The notes below the pieces were generated by a model that searched no databases, was not told the DNA's origin, and was given only the letters and a program-made list of their open reading frames with translations. From contig CM055110.1 in the NCBI GenBank assembly GCA_029204225.1, positions 32,362,299 through 32,426,298 on the forward strand: a stretch of DNA of 64,000 bases. Direction: 5' to 3'. The DNA comes from Diphasiastrum complanatum (taxonomy: Eukaryota > Streptophyta > Lycopodiopsida > Lycopodiales > Lycopodiaceae). Below, piece by piece: positions 20,542-32,505 of this stretch. The position numbers and the translations under genes were made by a program. The number at the start of each line of letters is the position of its first letter. Positions within the stretch are counted from its first letter, which is position 1.

Positions 20542-21223
20542 TGTAAAAATTACAGCAAATAAGGATCCTAAAACACTTGAAATAATGAGGGAAACAATAG
20601 ATTATGATTTCATAAGATTAGCACAAGTTGAACCATCAAAATCCATCAAAAATCTATGCTTGAACCTCACTAAATGGCCCAAATCCTTGAAGAAGGCTTC
20701 ACACGTGTGAAAGTACGGCCTCCCACAGTCTGAGTACTGTACACCAGACCTACATTCAATCCTATAATCATTAGTAATCACAAGTACTCAAACAATTATG
20801 AACATAGAGAGCAATTGTACCATTACGAGAGAAAAAACATGAAATTGCTTGATTGATTTTGGTGAGATATCATCACCTATATATACATGATCCATCACGG
20901 TTTTGGGCAGGTATGAGTAGCCCTAAACCTATCCCTAATGCTAATTTTGGTGGATCTTTCATCCCTACCAAGTTAGGGTTGGAATCTTGGAGATCCCTCA
21001 ACAATGCAAAAATTACCAAAAATAGCTCCTATTTTTTCTCCCTTGTATCTAAGCATAATTTGGACTCATTCCAAAGGTTCTAACACTTAGGTCTACTTGA
21101 GAACATCCTTATGAATGGAATCCTATGCTATTTGGCACGTGTGACAAGCCACATCATGACCATCTAACTATTTACAAGTCATATGACCAAAACTAGTCAA
21201 GCTAGAATTGTGAATTTTTAACA
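20542..21223 (-). repeat. 3' LTR of element F
   Basis: 682 bp; minus-strand ends TGTTAAAAATTC and AATTTTTACA. CACACGTGTG at 20700-20709, with GTACGG and AGTACTGTACAC within 40 bp. Confidence 0.96.
20878..20885 (-). promoter_or_regulatory. TATA box in the F 3' LTR
   Basis: TATATATA, the likely core promoter word of the F LTR. The same word sits at 26354-26361 in the 5' LTR, which would drive the element, and at 62687-62694 in F'. Confidence 0.6.
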
Positions 21224-21234
21224 CTCCTCCTCAC
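21224..21234 (-). other. Polypurine tract of element F
   Basis: GTGAGGAGGAG on the minus strand, abutting the 3' LTR and four bases beyond the polyprotein stop. Confidence 0.9.
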
Positions 21235-21237
21235 TAT

Positions 21238-24200
21238 CTAGCTTGGTTCGATCATTGCTTTACTAATCACTCCAAGTGATGATCTGAACTTCATAAAAGG
21301 TGTCTTTTGAAGTGGTTTAGTAAGTAGATCAGCTACACATTCATTGCTTGGAACATGCTCCAAAGCAATCTCCTTGGCTTGCACCATTTCTCTCACAAAG
21401 TGATGGCATATCTCAATGTGCTTAGATCTTGCATGGAAGATTGGGTTAGATGCAAGGTGTTGGGCTGATATATTGTCATTGTAGATGATTGGTGCCTCCT
21501 CTGAATCCATGATCTTTAGTTCCACAAATAATCTCTTGATCCAAAGTACCTCCTTTGTAGTGGTTGTCAAAGCTTTGTACTCGGCCTCGGTTGAAGATAG
21601 AGATATAGTTTCTTGCTTTTTTGAAAGCCATGAAACCACACCTTCTCCTATGAAAGTTGAATAGGCACTTGTTGATTTCCTATCCCTCTTGTCCCCTGCA
21701 AAATCTGAATCACTAAATGCATGAAGGTTAATCACATCTCCTCTATATAGAATCCCAAAATTCAATGTACCTGAGATGTATCTTAGAATCCTCTTAGCCT
21801 TTTTCCAATGGATATTCAATGGCTTTTGCATGGATTGGCTCAACCTACATACACTAAAGCTAAGATCTAGTCTAGTTATAGTGATCCACATTAAGGAACC
21901 TATAAGTTGCCTAAACAAAGTGATGTCCATGAAGGATCTTTCATCATCTTCATTTGGCACTTTTACATCTTGCTCCATTGGTGTGTCAACACTTTTGCAT
22001 ACTTCCATCTTAAACTTCTTCAAAAGACTTTGAGCATAGTTTACTTGACTTATAAAGATAAAATCAGACCCTCTAAGTACTTCTATGCCTAAGATGAAGT
22101 GAAGACACCCTAGATCTACCATCTTGAACTCTAAGGATAGATCTATCTTGATTTTTTCAATACCATCAACACTATTTCCACTAATGATGATGTCATCTAC
22201 ATAAATGAGTAAAAGTACAATACCAACATCATCAAACTTAATGTAAAGAGTGGGATCATATTCACTTTGAACAAAAGAAAGTGAAATAAGATAGCAATGT
22301 AGTCTTGAATTCCAAGATCTCGAGGCTTGCTTCAAGCCATAGATGCTTCTTTGGAGATGGCATACTTTGTTCTCCATTCCATGCTTGATGAACCCTTGTG
22401 GCTGCTCCATATAGATATCTTCTTCCAAAAAACCATTCAAGAAAGCATTAGAGACATCCATTTGACATAGAATCCATCCAAAATGTGATGCAAGTGCAAT
22501 GATTAGCCTTATTGTGACCATCTTGGCCACGGGTGCAAAAGTTTTCTCATAGTCTATCCCTCTCTCTTGAGCATAACCTTTTGCAACTAATCTTGCTTTA
22601 TGTTTGTTAACACTCCCATTTGCATTCAACTTAAGCTTGAAGACCCACTTGCATCCTATTACATTCCTTTGAGGTCTCTCAACAAGCAACCAAGTTTCAT
22701 TCTCAATCAAGGCATCATACTCATCCAACATAGCTTTATACCATTCTTTGGAGTTCAATGCATCTTCAACATTAGACGGTTCTTCAAAACTAGATAAAGC
22801 ATAAGAAGTGGATGAGATACCCTCAACTTGCTGTCCTTTGCCTTGATATGTGAGCCTTGATGGCTCCACTTTTGCCCTTGAAGATCTCCTTGGTGTGATA
22901 GGTGGGTTTGGTGCTTGCTCCTCCATGAGCTCCTCCTCAAAACCAAGATCTTGCTCCTCGGCCATCTTCTTCTTGATTGTTGGAGCACTTGAGCCTTCTT
23001 CAAGCATATGCATAAGATGTTCATCAAAGATGACATCCCTTGAAACAACAAATTTGTTCAAGGATGGGAGATAGACTTTGTAGCCCTTGCTTGAGCTTGC
23101 ATATCCAAGCATGATCCCTCTTGTGGAAGATGGATCCTCCTTGTTTCTTGTTTCCAATGGCACATGCACATAACATATACGCCCAAAAACTTTCAAGTGA
23201 TTAAGATTGGGTTTCTTTCCATACAACATCTCATAAGGAGTTTTGCCTTCAATTGCTTTGCAAGACACCCTATTCATCAAGTAGTTTGCACATACAAGAG
23301 ACTCACTCCAAAAGGATTTGGGCAAACAAGCATCTAATCTTAAAGCCTTAGAACATTCACATAATGTTCTATTCCTTCTTCCAGCAACTCCATTTTGTAG
23401 AGGAGTGTAAGGACAAGAAGTCTCTTTCTTGATCCCTTCCTCCTCACAAAAGGCCTTGAACTCATTGGAGATGAATTCTCCACCATTGTCACTTCTAAGA
23501 ATCTTGATGATATGATTATGATGCTTTTCCACAAACAACTTGAACTTTACAAAAGTATCAAATACTTGAGACTTGAAGGAAAGTAAGAACACCCAACAAT
23601 ATCTTGAGTAGTCATCAATGAAGGTTAAAAACATGGATGAACCTCCATTAGATTTGGTGCTAGCAATGTGCACATCCGAGTGTATGAGTTCAAGAGGATG
23701 AGATGACTTTGTGATGGAGTTAGGAAACACCTTCTTATGTGCCTTGGATAAGGCACAAGCTTCACAAACCTTGTCTTCCTTCCCAATAGACCTTGGTAGG
23801 CCTAAAGCATACTCCTCCTTGATCATAGCCTCCATGGAACCCGAGTTGACATGTCCAAGTCTTTTGTGCCATAAAGTAAAGGTAGATATCTTGCTCTTCT
23901 CGGCCAACATGACAACATTAGTATCCACAAATGCATCCAACTTATAAAGTTTGCCAAGTCTAGTGCCCTTAGCCACTATCTTACCCTTCTTCTTGATGAA
24001 ACATTCATTTGAAGCAAAGTCAACATTGAAACCATTGTCTACCATTTGGCCAACACTTAGTAGATTCTTTGTTATTGTAGGAATGTACAAAACACCTTCT
24101 ATGTTGATCTTTTTGGAAGATCCTAAACAAAGGGGAATGCTACCAACTCCTTCAATCTTACAAGATTCATCATTTGCTGTATAGATAGACTTTATAGGTC

Positions 24201-25206
24201 CATCATAAGATAAGAGAGAAGAGAAAAACTCCCTTTTACTAGTCATGTGTGAACTAGCACCCGAGTCAATCCACCAAGGATCTTTTCCTTTGAAGCTTGT
24301 TGAAGAAAATATGGACATCATGAGAGAGTCCTCATGTGAACTCTCCTCCTCCTCCTCTTTGCTCATGTTGGCTTGGCTTTGATCTTGCTTCCTCTTGAAG
24401 CATTCCGAGGCATAATGCCCCATCTTGCTACAATAGTAGCACTTCACCTTTGATTTGTCCTTCTTGACTTTGGTGGTTGATGGAGATGCCTTTGGGGGTC
24501 CTTCTTGATCCTCAAGCTTTGTAGACTTCTTGAATGTTGATCCTTTGCCTTTGGACTTGCCTTTGCCTTTGGTGAAGAGAGCTTGGTCATCTCCACCTTG
24601 GATGGAAAGCCTATCCATCCTCTCTTGCATTTGGCTCCTTCTTGATTCCTCGGCCATGAGTGTGCCTTGGAGTTCTTCAAGTATGGGTAGCTTACCCATA
24701 ATTGCATATCCCTGAAACAAATTGTCAAATTCAAAGCTTAGTCCATTCAATATGAGTTGAACAAGCTCTTCATCCTTGATAGGGTCACCTATAAAGGCTA
24801 GCTCTTTGTTCAATTCCTTTACTCTTAGGACAAAAGTATATGCACTCTCTCCTTTCTTTTGATAGCTTCTATAGATTTGATTCTTCAAAGCTAACATTAT
24901 AGTTTGGTTCTTGGATTCATAGTCCTTTTGCAAAGTCTCCCAAGAATCTTGAGCTGAAGTGCAATCTCCTACCTCTCTTAAGAGTTCATTTGCAACATTC
25001 ATTTTTATGCAATGTAGTGCAACATTGCACCCCTTGATGTATTTGGCTTTTTCTTGAGGATGAATAGGTTCACCCTCCTTACCATTTACAATTTCCATCA
25101 GATCTTGCATGATCATGATAGATTCCATTCTAACTTTCCATATGGAATAGTTAGTTTTGTTGAGCCTTTCATTAGTATCCAAAAGATATGCATTTATAGA
25201 TGCCAT
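21238..25206 (-). CDS. Element F gag-pol polyprotein, intact frame
   Basis: 1,322 residues without a stop, full length for copia. Capsid about 1-230 (MASINAYLLDTNERL, NYSIWKVRMESI). Zinc knuckle C256-C259-H264-C269. Protease DSGA at D314. Integrase zinc domain H447, H452, C481, C484; catalytic core D511 and D573. The expected Glu exactly 36 residues on (609, in NGVAxRxN) is Gly, codon GGA at 23382-23380, and the following Lys is Arg. RT has D917 (QMDVSNAF) and YVDD 1002-1005. RNase H has D1166, E1207, D1244 and HARSKHIEICHHF. Made as one polyprotein cleaved by its own protease in the particle. Integration by this copy's own enzyme is doubtful; it could be a mutation after insertion. Confidence 0.97.
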   Translation of the reverse strand: MASINAYLLDTNERLNKTNYSIWKVRMESIMIMQDLMEIVNGKEGEPIHPQEKAKYIKGCNVALHCIKMNVANELLREVGDCTSAQDSWETLQKDYESKNQTIMLALKNQIYRSYQKKGESAYTFVLRVKELNKELAFIGDPIKDEELVQLILNGLSFEFDNLFQGYAIMGKLPILEELQGTLMAEESRRSQMQERMDRLSIQGGDDQALFTKGKGKSKGKGSTFKKSTKLEDQEGPPKASPSTTKVKKDKSKVKCYYCSKMGHYASECFKRKQDQSQANMSKEEEEESSHEDSLMMSIFSSTSFKGKDPWWIDSGASSHMTSKREFFSSLLSYDGPIKSIYTANDESCKIEGVGSIPLCLGSSKKINIEGVLYIPTITKNLLSVGQMVDNGFNVDFASNECFIKKKGKIVAKGTRLGKLYKLDAFVDTNVVMLAEKSKISTFTLWHKRLGHVNSGSMEAMIKEEYALGLPRSIGKEDKVCEACALSKAHKKVFPNSITKSSHPLELIHSDVHIASTKSNGGSSMFLTFIDDYSRYCWVFLLSFKSQVFDTFVKFKLFVEKHHNHIIKILRSDNGGEFISNEFKAFCEEEGIKKETSCPYTPLQNGVAGRRNRTLCECSKALRLDACLPKSFWSESLVCANYLMNRVSCKAIEGKTPYEMLYGKKPNLNHLKVFGRICYVHVPLETRNKEDPSSTRGIMLGYASSSKGYKVYLPSLNKFVVSRDVIFDEHLMHMLEEGSSAPTIKKKMAEEQDLGFEEELMEEQAPNPPITPRRSSRAKVEPSRLTYQGKGQQVEGISSTSYALSSFEEPSNVEDALNSKEWYKAMLDEYDALIENETWLLVERPQRNVIGCKWVFKLKLNANGSVNKHKARLVAKGYAQERGIDYEKTFAPVAKMVTIRLIIALASHFGWILCQMDVSNAFLNGFLEEDIYMEQPQGFIKHGMENKVCHLQRSIYGLKQASRSWNSRLHCYLISLSFVQSEYDPTLYIKFDDVGIVLLLIYVDDIIISGNSVDGIEKIKIDLSLEFKMVDLGCLHFILGIEVLRGSDFIFISQVNYAQSLLKKFKMEVCKSVDTPMEQDVKVPNEDDERSFMDITLFRQLIGSLMWITITRLDLSFSVCRLSQSMQKPLNIHWKKAKRILRYISGTLNFGILYRGDVINLHAFSDSDFAGDKRDRKSTSAYSTFIGEGVVSWLSKKQETISLSSTEAEYKALTTTTKEVLWIKRLFVELKIMDSEEAPIIYNDNISAQHLASNPIFHARSKHIEICHHFVREMVQAKEIALEHVPSNECVADLLTKPLQKTPFMKFRSSLGVISKAMIEPS

Positions 25207-26004
25207 CTAGTCTCCTAATCAAGGACTTGACACAAATGAAGGTTACTTCTATTGATTTGATTGAAGGTCTACCTTATCCCACTTCTTAGGGACCTGAAAA
25301 GATCAGTAATAGACTTCCTATAAAGATCTAAGAATGATCTCTAACAAAATCAAATCATAGAATACTAGAAACAATGCACTTGCTTGATTGAAGTAGACAA
25401 TACTAGTAGAATTGCCCCTCTTTCTATAAAGAACATTAAAGCTTCCAAATGATCTGATCAAGAGTGAATTTCAGCAACCTAATATACTTCCAAAATCACT
25501 TGTAAAAGATATAAATGGAACTTAATGAGGATGCAACACAATCTACTATCCAATCACAAGCAAAAAATGATCAAAATTGATGAAAAATTGATCTAATTTG
25601 GTGCATAAGTCAAGCAATGGTTGGACTGAACCTAAATCACTTTAGGAGGTATCTACTACACCTTAGAACAGCCTTGAAGAGTCCCCAAAACTCTGATCTT
25701 CCCTCTCCTTGAATGCTAGAAAGCCTTCTCTATGAAATCACCTCCAAAACTCGCTTAGAAATCAATGCTTGGAGCAAGCAAAACTTGCTATCTTGGTAAT
25801 GTGAATTGAATTCAACTTTGCCTCTGGTTTTAGACACCTAAACACCTGAAAATTAAGTCACACAACACCAATCTCCAATGTATTTGACTCACTTTGAGTT
25901 CTAGAATCAATACTAGATGCTAAGATCCAATCTACACAAGATTTAGATCAAAAATTGTGATCAAATTGAATGAAAACCAAGGATTTAGCTCATTTCAGCC
26001 TTTA
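25207..26004 (-). other. Leader of element F
   Basis: About 800 bp, no protein. It matches 63044-63841 of F' closely on the opposite strand. Confidence 0.85.
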
Positions 26005-26017
26005 GGCTCTGATACCA
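26005..26017 (-). other. Primer binding site of element F
   Basis: GGCTCTGATACCA, exact reverse complement of TGGTATCAGAGCC, abutting the 5' LTR. Confidence 0.95.
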
Positions 26018-26699
26018 TGTAAAAATTACAGCAAATAAGGATCCTAAAACACTTGAAATGATGAGGGAAACAATAGATTATGATTTCATAAGATTAGCAC
26101 AAGTTGAACCATCAAAATCCATCAAAAATCTATGCTTGAACCTCACTAAATGGCCCAAATCCTTGAAGAAGGCTTCACACGTGTGAAAGTACGGCCTCCC
26201 ACAGTCTGAGTACTGTACACCAGACCTACATTCAATCCTATAATCATTAGTAATCACAAGTACTCAAACAATTATGAACATAGAGAGCAATTGCACCATT
26301 ATGAGAGAAAAAACATGAAATTGCTTGATTGATTTTGGTGAGATATCATCACCTATATATACATGATCCATCACGGTTTTGGGAAGGTATGAGTAGCCCT
26401 AAACCTATCCCTAATGCTAATTTTGGTGGATCTTTCATCCCTACCAAGTTAGGGTTGGAATCTTGGAGATCCCTCAACAATGCAAAAATTACCAAAAATA
26501 GCTCCTATTTTTTCTCCCTTGTATCTAAGCATAATTTGGACTCATTCCAAAGGTTCTAACACTTAGGTCTACTTGAGAACATCCTTATGAATGGAATCCT
26601 ATGCTATTTGGCACGTGTGACAAGCCACATCATGACCATCTAACTATTTACAAGTCATATGACCAAAACTAGTCAAGCTAGAATTGTGAATTTTTAACA
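26018..26699 (-). repeat. 5' LTR of element F
   Basis: 682 bp, same length as the other F LTR, about 99.4% identical by eye. CACACGTGTG at 26176-26185; TATATATA at 26354-26361. Confidence 0.96.
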
Positions 26700-29600
26700 A
26701 GGAGGAGCCTCAAGCACAGGCTGAAATTCTTAAGTATAAGAAAAGAGCTAGAATGGCTCTACATTTCATTAAGATGAATGTATCTAATGAAATTCTGAGA
26801 GAGATAGGATATTGCACTACAGCCAAAGAAGCTTGGGATGCACTAAAGACCATCTATGAAGCAAAGAATACTTCTAGAATACTCACTATTAGGAATCAGA
26901 TTTTCTAAAGTTCCCAAAAAAGTGAAGAGAGTGCATCTAACTATGTTCTGAGAGTTAAAGATTTACATAGAGAGCTTTCCTGTGTTGGTGTTACTATTAA
27001 CCAAGATGAGCTAGTTCAAGTCATACTGAATGGCTTGAGAGATGACTATGATAATCTTGTTCAGTCTTTTGCTATTAAGGAGGAATTGCCTAATCTAGAA
27101 ACTCTCCAAGGAATTCTTATTTCTGAAGAATCTAGACAAAGCTATAAACTGTCCAGGATGAACAAACTCGAGCATGGTGAAAGTGACAAAGCCATCTTTG
27201 TCAAAGGGCAAGCATAAAGGAAGGAGTAAGAACCAGTTCTCTCAAGCATCCAACAAAGACAAAGCCAAAGATCGAGACAAAGATGGTGAAGAGGATGATA
27301 CATCTCATCCTTCTAACTCAAAGACCAAAAAGAAGAAAGTGAAGTGTTTCTTTTGTGGCAAGAAGGGGCACTATGCCTCTAATTGCTTCAAGAAGAAAAA
27401 CCAACGCAAGCAAGCTAGTCCCTCCAAAGAGATTGAAAAAGATTTTGTTGCAAGTGATGGAGAAGGATCACTCATGGTGTCTAGTTTTCCTTCATCACCT
27501 TTCAAGAGAGATGGAGCTTGGTACATAGACAGTGGAGCTTCTTCACATATGTGCTTTTAAAAGGAGTTATTTGACTCAATCTTACCTTTCAAAGGACTCA
27601 AGAGATCTATTTACATAGCTAATGATCATGAGTGCCCAATAGAAGGAATTGGCAACATTCCATTGAAACTTGCTTCTTCAAAAGTTCTTGCACTTTCTAA
27701 TGTTCTGTTCACTCCAAAGCTTACAAAGAACTTAATGAGTGTGGGAAAGTTGCTTGATAATGGTTGTGATGTAAAGTTCAATTCCAATACTTGTTTTATA
27801 AAGAGAAATGATGAGATCCTTGCTGATGGATCTAGATGTGGTGGAATTTTTAAGTTGAATTCTTATGAGAATGCAAACCCTTGTGAAGTTGCTTTGTTAT
27901 CTAAAGAGGAGATGTGGCATAGAAGGATGGGTCATCCTAACTATAAATCTATGTCTTCTATGGTTAAGAAGGTGAAGGCTATTGGTCTTTTAAAATTTCT
28001 TTCTAAAGATTTCAAGCCTTTGAGGCTTGTGCCATTGCATAGTCACACAGAAAGCCATATCAGAAGTCTTTTATAAAGACTACTCATCCTTTGGATCTTA
28101 TACACTCAGATGTACATTTTTCTTCTTCTAAAAGTATTGGTGGTGCAACATGTTTTGTCACCTTTATTGATAACTTTATTAGATATACTTGGTTGTATTG
28201 GCTTTCTTCGAAGGCTATGGTTTTTGATCACTTTCTAATCTTTAAAGCTTATGTTGAGAAACAATTTTCTTTCTAAGTTAAAGCTTTAAGATGTGATGGA
28301 GGAGGTGAATACATCTCCAACAAGTTTCATGAATACTGTGAAGGTGAAGGAATAAAGAGAGAGTTTTCTTGTGCTTATTCTCCATCTCAAAATGGAGTAG
28401 CTGAGAGGAAAAACAGATCTTTATGTGAATGTGCTAAAGCAGTTCGAGTAGCAACTTCTTTGCCTATTGATTATTGGGGTGAAGCTATAAATTGTGCAAA
28501 CTATTTGTGCAATAGATTACCTCACAATGCACTTGCTGGAAAATCACCTTTTGAAGTCTTGTATAAGAAGAAACCTAAGGTAGATCACCTTAGAGTTTTT
28601 GGTTGTGCTTGCTTTGTTAATATGCCCTTGGAAACGAGGAAAAGAGATGATCCCAATTCTATTAAAGGGATAATGGTTGGATATGCATCCAACAAGAAAG
28701 CTTACAGAATCTATGTTCCCTCTACCTCAACTACAATTGAGAGTAGGGATGTTATATTCCATGAAGATCAGAAATACATTCTTGAGGAGGCCGAGTTCAA
28801 AGATTCTCACAAAGATACTCCAATCATAACCCTTGAAGACTATCATGGAGAGATGGGGCCGAGAATTGAGGAGGAGTCACCTCGAATCTTTTCACCAAGG
28901 AGATCTCAAAGAGAAAGATCCTAGCCTAGAAGGCTTACCTATGAAGATAGAGGCAAGCAAGTGGAAATCAACTCCACTAATTGTGCTTGTTTTATTTCTC
29001 ATGAGGAGGCAAAGGATGTATATGATGCACTCAACTCGAAGGAATGGTACCTTGCCATGAAGGAGGAATATGAAGCTTTGATGGCCAATAAGACATGGGA
29101 GCTTGTGGATCTTCCATCCAACAAGCACATCATTGGTTGCAAGTGGGTTTTTCGAGTCAGGTATAATCAATATGGCACAATCAACAAGTACAAGGCTAGG
29201 CTTTGTGCTAAAGGTTTTTCTCAAGTTTATGGAGTTGATTATGAGGAGACCTTTGCCTCAGTTGCAAAGATGGTATCAATTAGAATCATAATTTCTCATG
29301 CTTATTTTCTCAATTGGCAAGTTCTTCAACTAGATGTCTCTAATGCATTTCTAAATGGTTATCTAGAAGAAGAGATTTAGATGGATCAGCCTATTGGGTT
29401 CATCCATAACAAATAAAAAGTTTGCTTGCTCTTCAAAAGTTTATATGGATTGAAGCAAGCTCCAAGGTCATGGTATTCTTGACTTAACACTTTTCTTGAG
29501 TCACTAGGATTTAATCTTGATAACTATGATCCTTCCTTATATGTCAAGTTTTTTGATAAAGATATTGTCATTCTTCTTATTTATGTTGATGATATCAGTC

Positions 29601-30547
29601 TTACAGGAAGTAGTATCAAGTTAGTTGAGGAAACCAAGATTGCACTTGGAAAAGAGTTCAAGATGCAAGATCTTGAAAAAATTCACTATATTCTAGAATT
29701 AGAGATTGACTTTCTTAAAGATAAAACTTTTGTATGTCAATCCAAGTATGCTCTTTCAATGTTAAAGAAGTTCAATATGTTGAATTGTAAGAGTATAGAA
29801 ACACCTATGGTGGAAAATGTAAAGGACTCTAACAAAGGTGATGAAAGATCCTTTGTGGACATCACACTTTTTAGAAGTCTTATAGGCTCCTTAATTTGGC
29901 TCACAATAACTAGACCTGACATAAGCTTTAGTGTTCATAAGTTGAGCTAGGCTATGCAAAATCCTACTATCTATCATTGGAAAATGGCCAAGAGAGTGCT
30001 TAGATATATATCTTCAACTTTTGATTTTGATTTATTGTATAAAAGTGAAGATCTTTCTATTATTGGTTATTCTGACTCGGATTTTGCAAGTGATAGAGCA
30101 GATCAAAAATCTACAAGTGCCTATGTCATATATCTTGGAGGAAACTTGATATCTTGGCTTTCCCAAAATCAAGATACTGTATCACTCTCTTCATGTGAAG
30201 CTGAGTACAAGGCACTCACTACAACAACAAAGGAAGTGCTTTGGATCAAGAGGTTACTAGTGGAACTAAAGATAATCTTGGAATAGGATCTACCTATGAT
30301 CATGTGTGACAACATTTCAGCTCAAGCCCTTGCCAACAACCCAATATTCCATGCGAGGAGCAAGCATATCGAAGTTGCACATCACTTCGTGAGAGAGAAG
30401 CTCATTGGAGGGGAAATTAATTTGGAGCACATCGACACATCATCTTGTATTGCTGATATGCTCACCAAACCGTTGAGCAAAAGTAGCTTCATCAAGCATA
30501 GAGCCAATCTTGGAGTTATACCAAGTTCCATGTTCAAATCGTTATAG
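26700..30547 (+). pseudogene. E1 gag (3' part) and pol
   Basis: Continues gag after element F. Zinc knuckle CFFCGKKGHYASNC at about 27346-27385, protease YIDSGASSHM near 27525, integrase HRRMGHPN, LIHSDVHF, LRCDGGGEY and NGVAERKN, RT with VSNAFLNG and YVDDISLTG, RNase H with DSDFASD, SSCEAEYKAL and HARSKHIEVAHHFVRE. Stops include 26907-26909 (F*SS), one after SSHMCF, in EKQFSF*VKAL, ERS*PRRL, EEI*MDQ, NK*KV, LS*AM and LE*DLP. The catalytic boxes are mostly retained, so decay is by scattered point changes. Ends shortly before the purine tract at 30553. Confidence 0.92.
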
Positions 30548-30552
30548 ATCAT

Positions 30553-30564
30553 TTTTAGGAGGAG
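30553..30564 (+). other. Polypurine tract of E1
   Basis: TTTTAGGAGGAG directly before the E LTR at 30565. Confidence 0.88.
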
Positions 30565-30689
30565 TGTTAATATTGGAAAAACAATCCATATTGATTTTTT
30601 GGCGTGCTACAAATGTTGTACCATGCAAGTATGTAGCTCATATATGAAACATGCCAAGTTTTGCCTACATAGAACTCGAGCTACATGGT
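30565..30689 (+). repeat. E-family LTR, second of the array, left piece
   Basis: The first 125 bp of an E LTR, interrupted by element G. The rest is at 37115-37782. The full LTR is preceded by the E1 purine tract and followed by the E2 primer site, so it serves as 3' LTR of E1 and 5' LTR of E2. Confidence 0.92.
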
Positions 30690-31344
30690 TGTGAAAATTG
30701 TCAACATTTCCTAGCTAGTTTGAGGCCTAAATTGGCTAAAATTGTAAATAGTTTTGGTTCTGGAGTTTTGCACGTGTGAACCAGGCCACAATGTTTTTAT
30801 TTACTGTATTTTTTCAGTATGATGAAGTGTCAAACTTCATACCCTTCAAAATGAGACCATTTTGATGTATTTTGGTCATATAAGCCATTTTTAGCTATTT
30901 TTCCTATATAGGGAATATCTAGGGTCAAGTACCTTCTAGAGAGAGGAGAGAGAGTCATCTTCCTCATCCATAAATAGTAGGGAAGTCGTGGAGAACAGGT
31001 TGGAGAAACCTTTTGTATGCTTCATTGAGATCAATAGATCATTGTCATTGTTTCTTCCTCCATTGAGAGCATTGTTGTGTGTATTGTCTTCAAGCTATTG
31101 TGTATGATCTTAGGTGCTTTCCAAAAGTGGTAGGCTGATGTATTATGGACTGTATAATGCTATTTTGGGCCGCACTTGATGTTTATGGAAGTTTCCATTT
31201 GTGATAAATGCTTTTTGATCAAGTTCTTTGCATTCTAGGTAGCATAGAATGTGTTGCCAATTCCTAGCTTATGTAGTTTGGAGTGCAAGCATTCAAGCCA
31301 ATGATCTTGGAGTTTAGATCCACTTAGGATCTGTATTTTTCACA
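30690..31344 (+). repeat. 5' LTR of element G
   Basis: 655 bp, TGTGAAAATTGTC to TTTTTCACA. Its palindromic box is degraded to TGCACGTGTG, while the 3' LTR has CACACGTGTG; these are the two differences noticed. A purine run AGAGAGAGGAGAGAGAG follows the TATA word. Confidence 0.95.
30905..30910 (+). promoter_or_regulatory. TATA box in the G 5' LTR
   Basis: CTATATAGGG; the same sequence is at 36670-36675 in the 3' LTR. Confidence 0.6.
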
Positions 31345-31356
31345 TGGTATCAGAGC
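31345..31356 (+). other. Primer binding site of element G
   Basis: TGGTATCAGAGC abuts the 5' LTR. Confidence 0.94.
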
Positions 31357-32505
31357 TGGTTGGCTTCTATTTACAGTAAGTATTCCATTTTTGGTGATAT
31401 TTGGATGTTTGATCAAGTTCTAGCATGATTTTGCATTGCTTTGTTGATCAAATCTTACTAACCTTTGTTTTGTGAGTTGAACTTGTGGATCAAAAGCATA
31501 TTTCAGGTCTATTGAAGATCAGAGGCTGAAAAGAAACTATTTTGGATCAGATCATAACACCTAATCATTTGTGATTGTGAGGCTTGTGCATATTCAATAC
31601 TAACAATGTTCTTTTCAATCCTATTGTTGACAATCTCCATTCTTGGATGAACACTCTCCTTAAGTGGATGAAACTTCTCCTTAAGTGGATGACAAATGCT
31701 CTTTTGAGTGAGTTGTAATTCTCCTAAAGGCTGAGCAAAGCTCCCATTTGGATGAAAGATCCCCTTTTTTGGGTGAACATATTGTAAGCTCCATTGTGAA
31801 GAGCATATTGTAAAGATTGTCATCAATTTTGGCATAAATTTTGGTGTACTTTGTTGAGCATGTAAGTAACTCTCCTTATGTAATTTGATTGGAGCATTTG
31901 CTGGAAGGTGTTAACCATTATGCAAGTGTGTTTTCAGGTTCTTAACAGGTTGAGGAACATTCTCATGTGAAGTGATCTTAGATCTACATCTAAACACCAA
32001 GATTTGACAAGATAGTGAAGCTAGTCTTGTGATTCACTAAGTGTGCTCATTCATTCACCTCTAAATCTTGTATTTATCACTTGCTGGAGTTTATAAACTT
32101 TTAGAAGTGTGGTTTACATGTGGTTTTACAGGTTGAATCAATATCTTAGTGTGTTGATCAAGTTTGTTCATTACTAGGTAATCTTGGCATCCTAGTTTTG
32201 GGTATTTTCTAAGAATGCAAGTAACTCTTCACACCATAACTTGATTTGGTCACTTGCTGGAAAGTTTGAGAGCTTAAGCAAGAGTGTGTTCAGGTTGGTT
32301 TGATTTTGTAATCCATTCTTAGTGTGTGCAAAGTGTTGCATGTGTTTCAATCTTCCTTTCTATGCTTGGAAACCATCTAGGTTCAAGATAGAAGTGTTTT
32401 AGGGTCCTAAATCTTCATAGATCTCTTTATCAATCATTTGTTGAGAGAAAAGTGAGTGCTAAGTGCTTTAGGACAGAACCTAAAAGTTGAAGAAACATTA
32501 GAATC
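31357..32505 (+). other. Leader of element G with degenerate internal repeats
   Basis: 1.15 kb, non-coding. Between about 31590 and 31770 the word CTCCTTAAGTGGATGA and variants recur. Between 31850 and 32330 three degenerate units share GTAACTCT, ATCACTTGCTGGA, AAGTGTGxTT and a CAGGTT end. Confidence 0.65.

Larger units (their letters stand above)
20542..26699 (-). mobile_element. Element F: complete copia element with intact reading frame
   Basis: 6,158 bp with 682-bp LTRs differing at about four positions, primer site, leader, one 1,322-codon gag-pol frame, purine tract, and a perfect target duplication AGGAG (20537-20541 and 26700-26704) in E1 gag. It is one of the two youngest and the best-preserved element here. 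The only coding lesion seen is loss of the integrase catalytic Glu. A second copy, F', starts at 62350. Confidence 0.97.
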
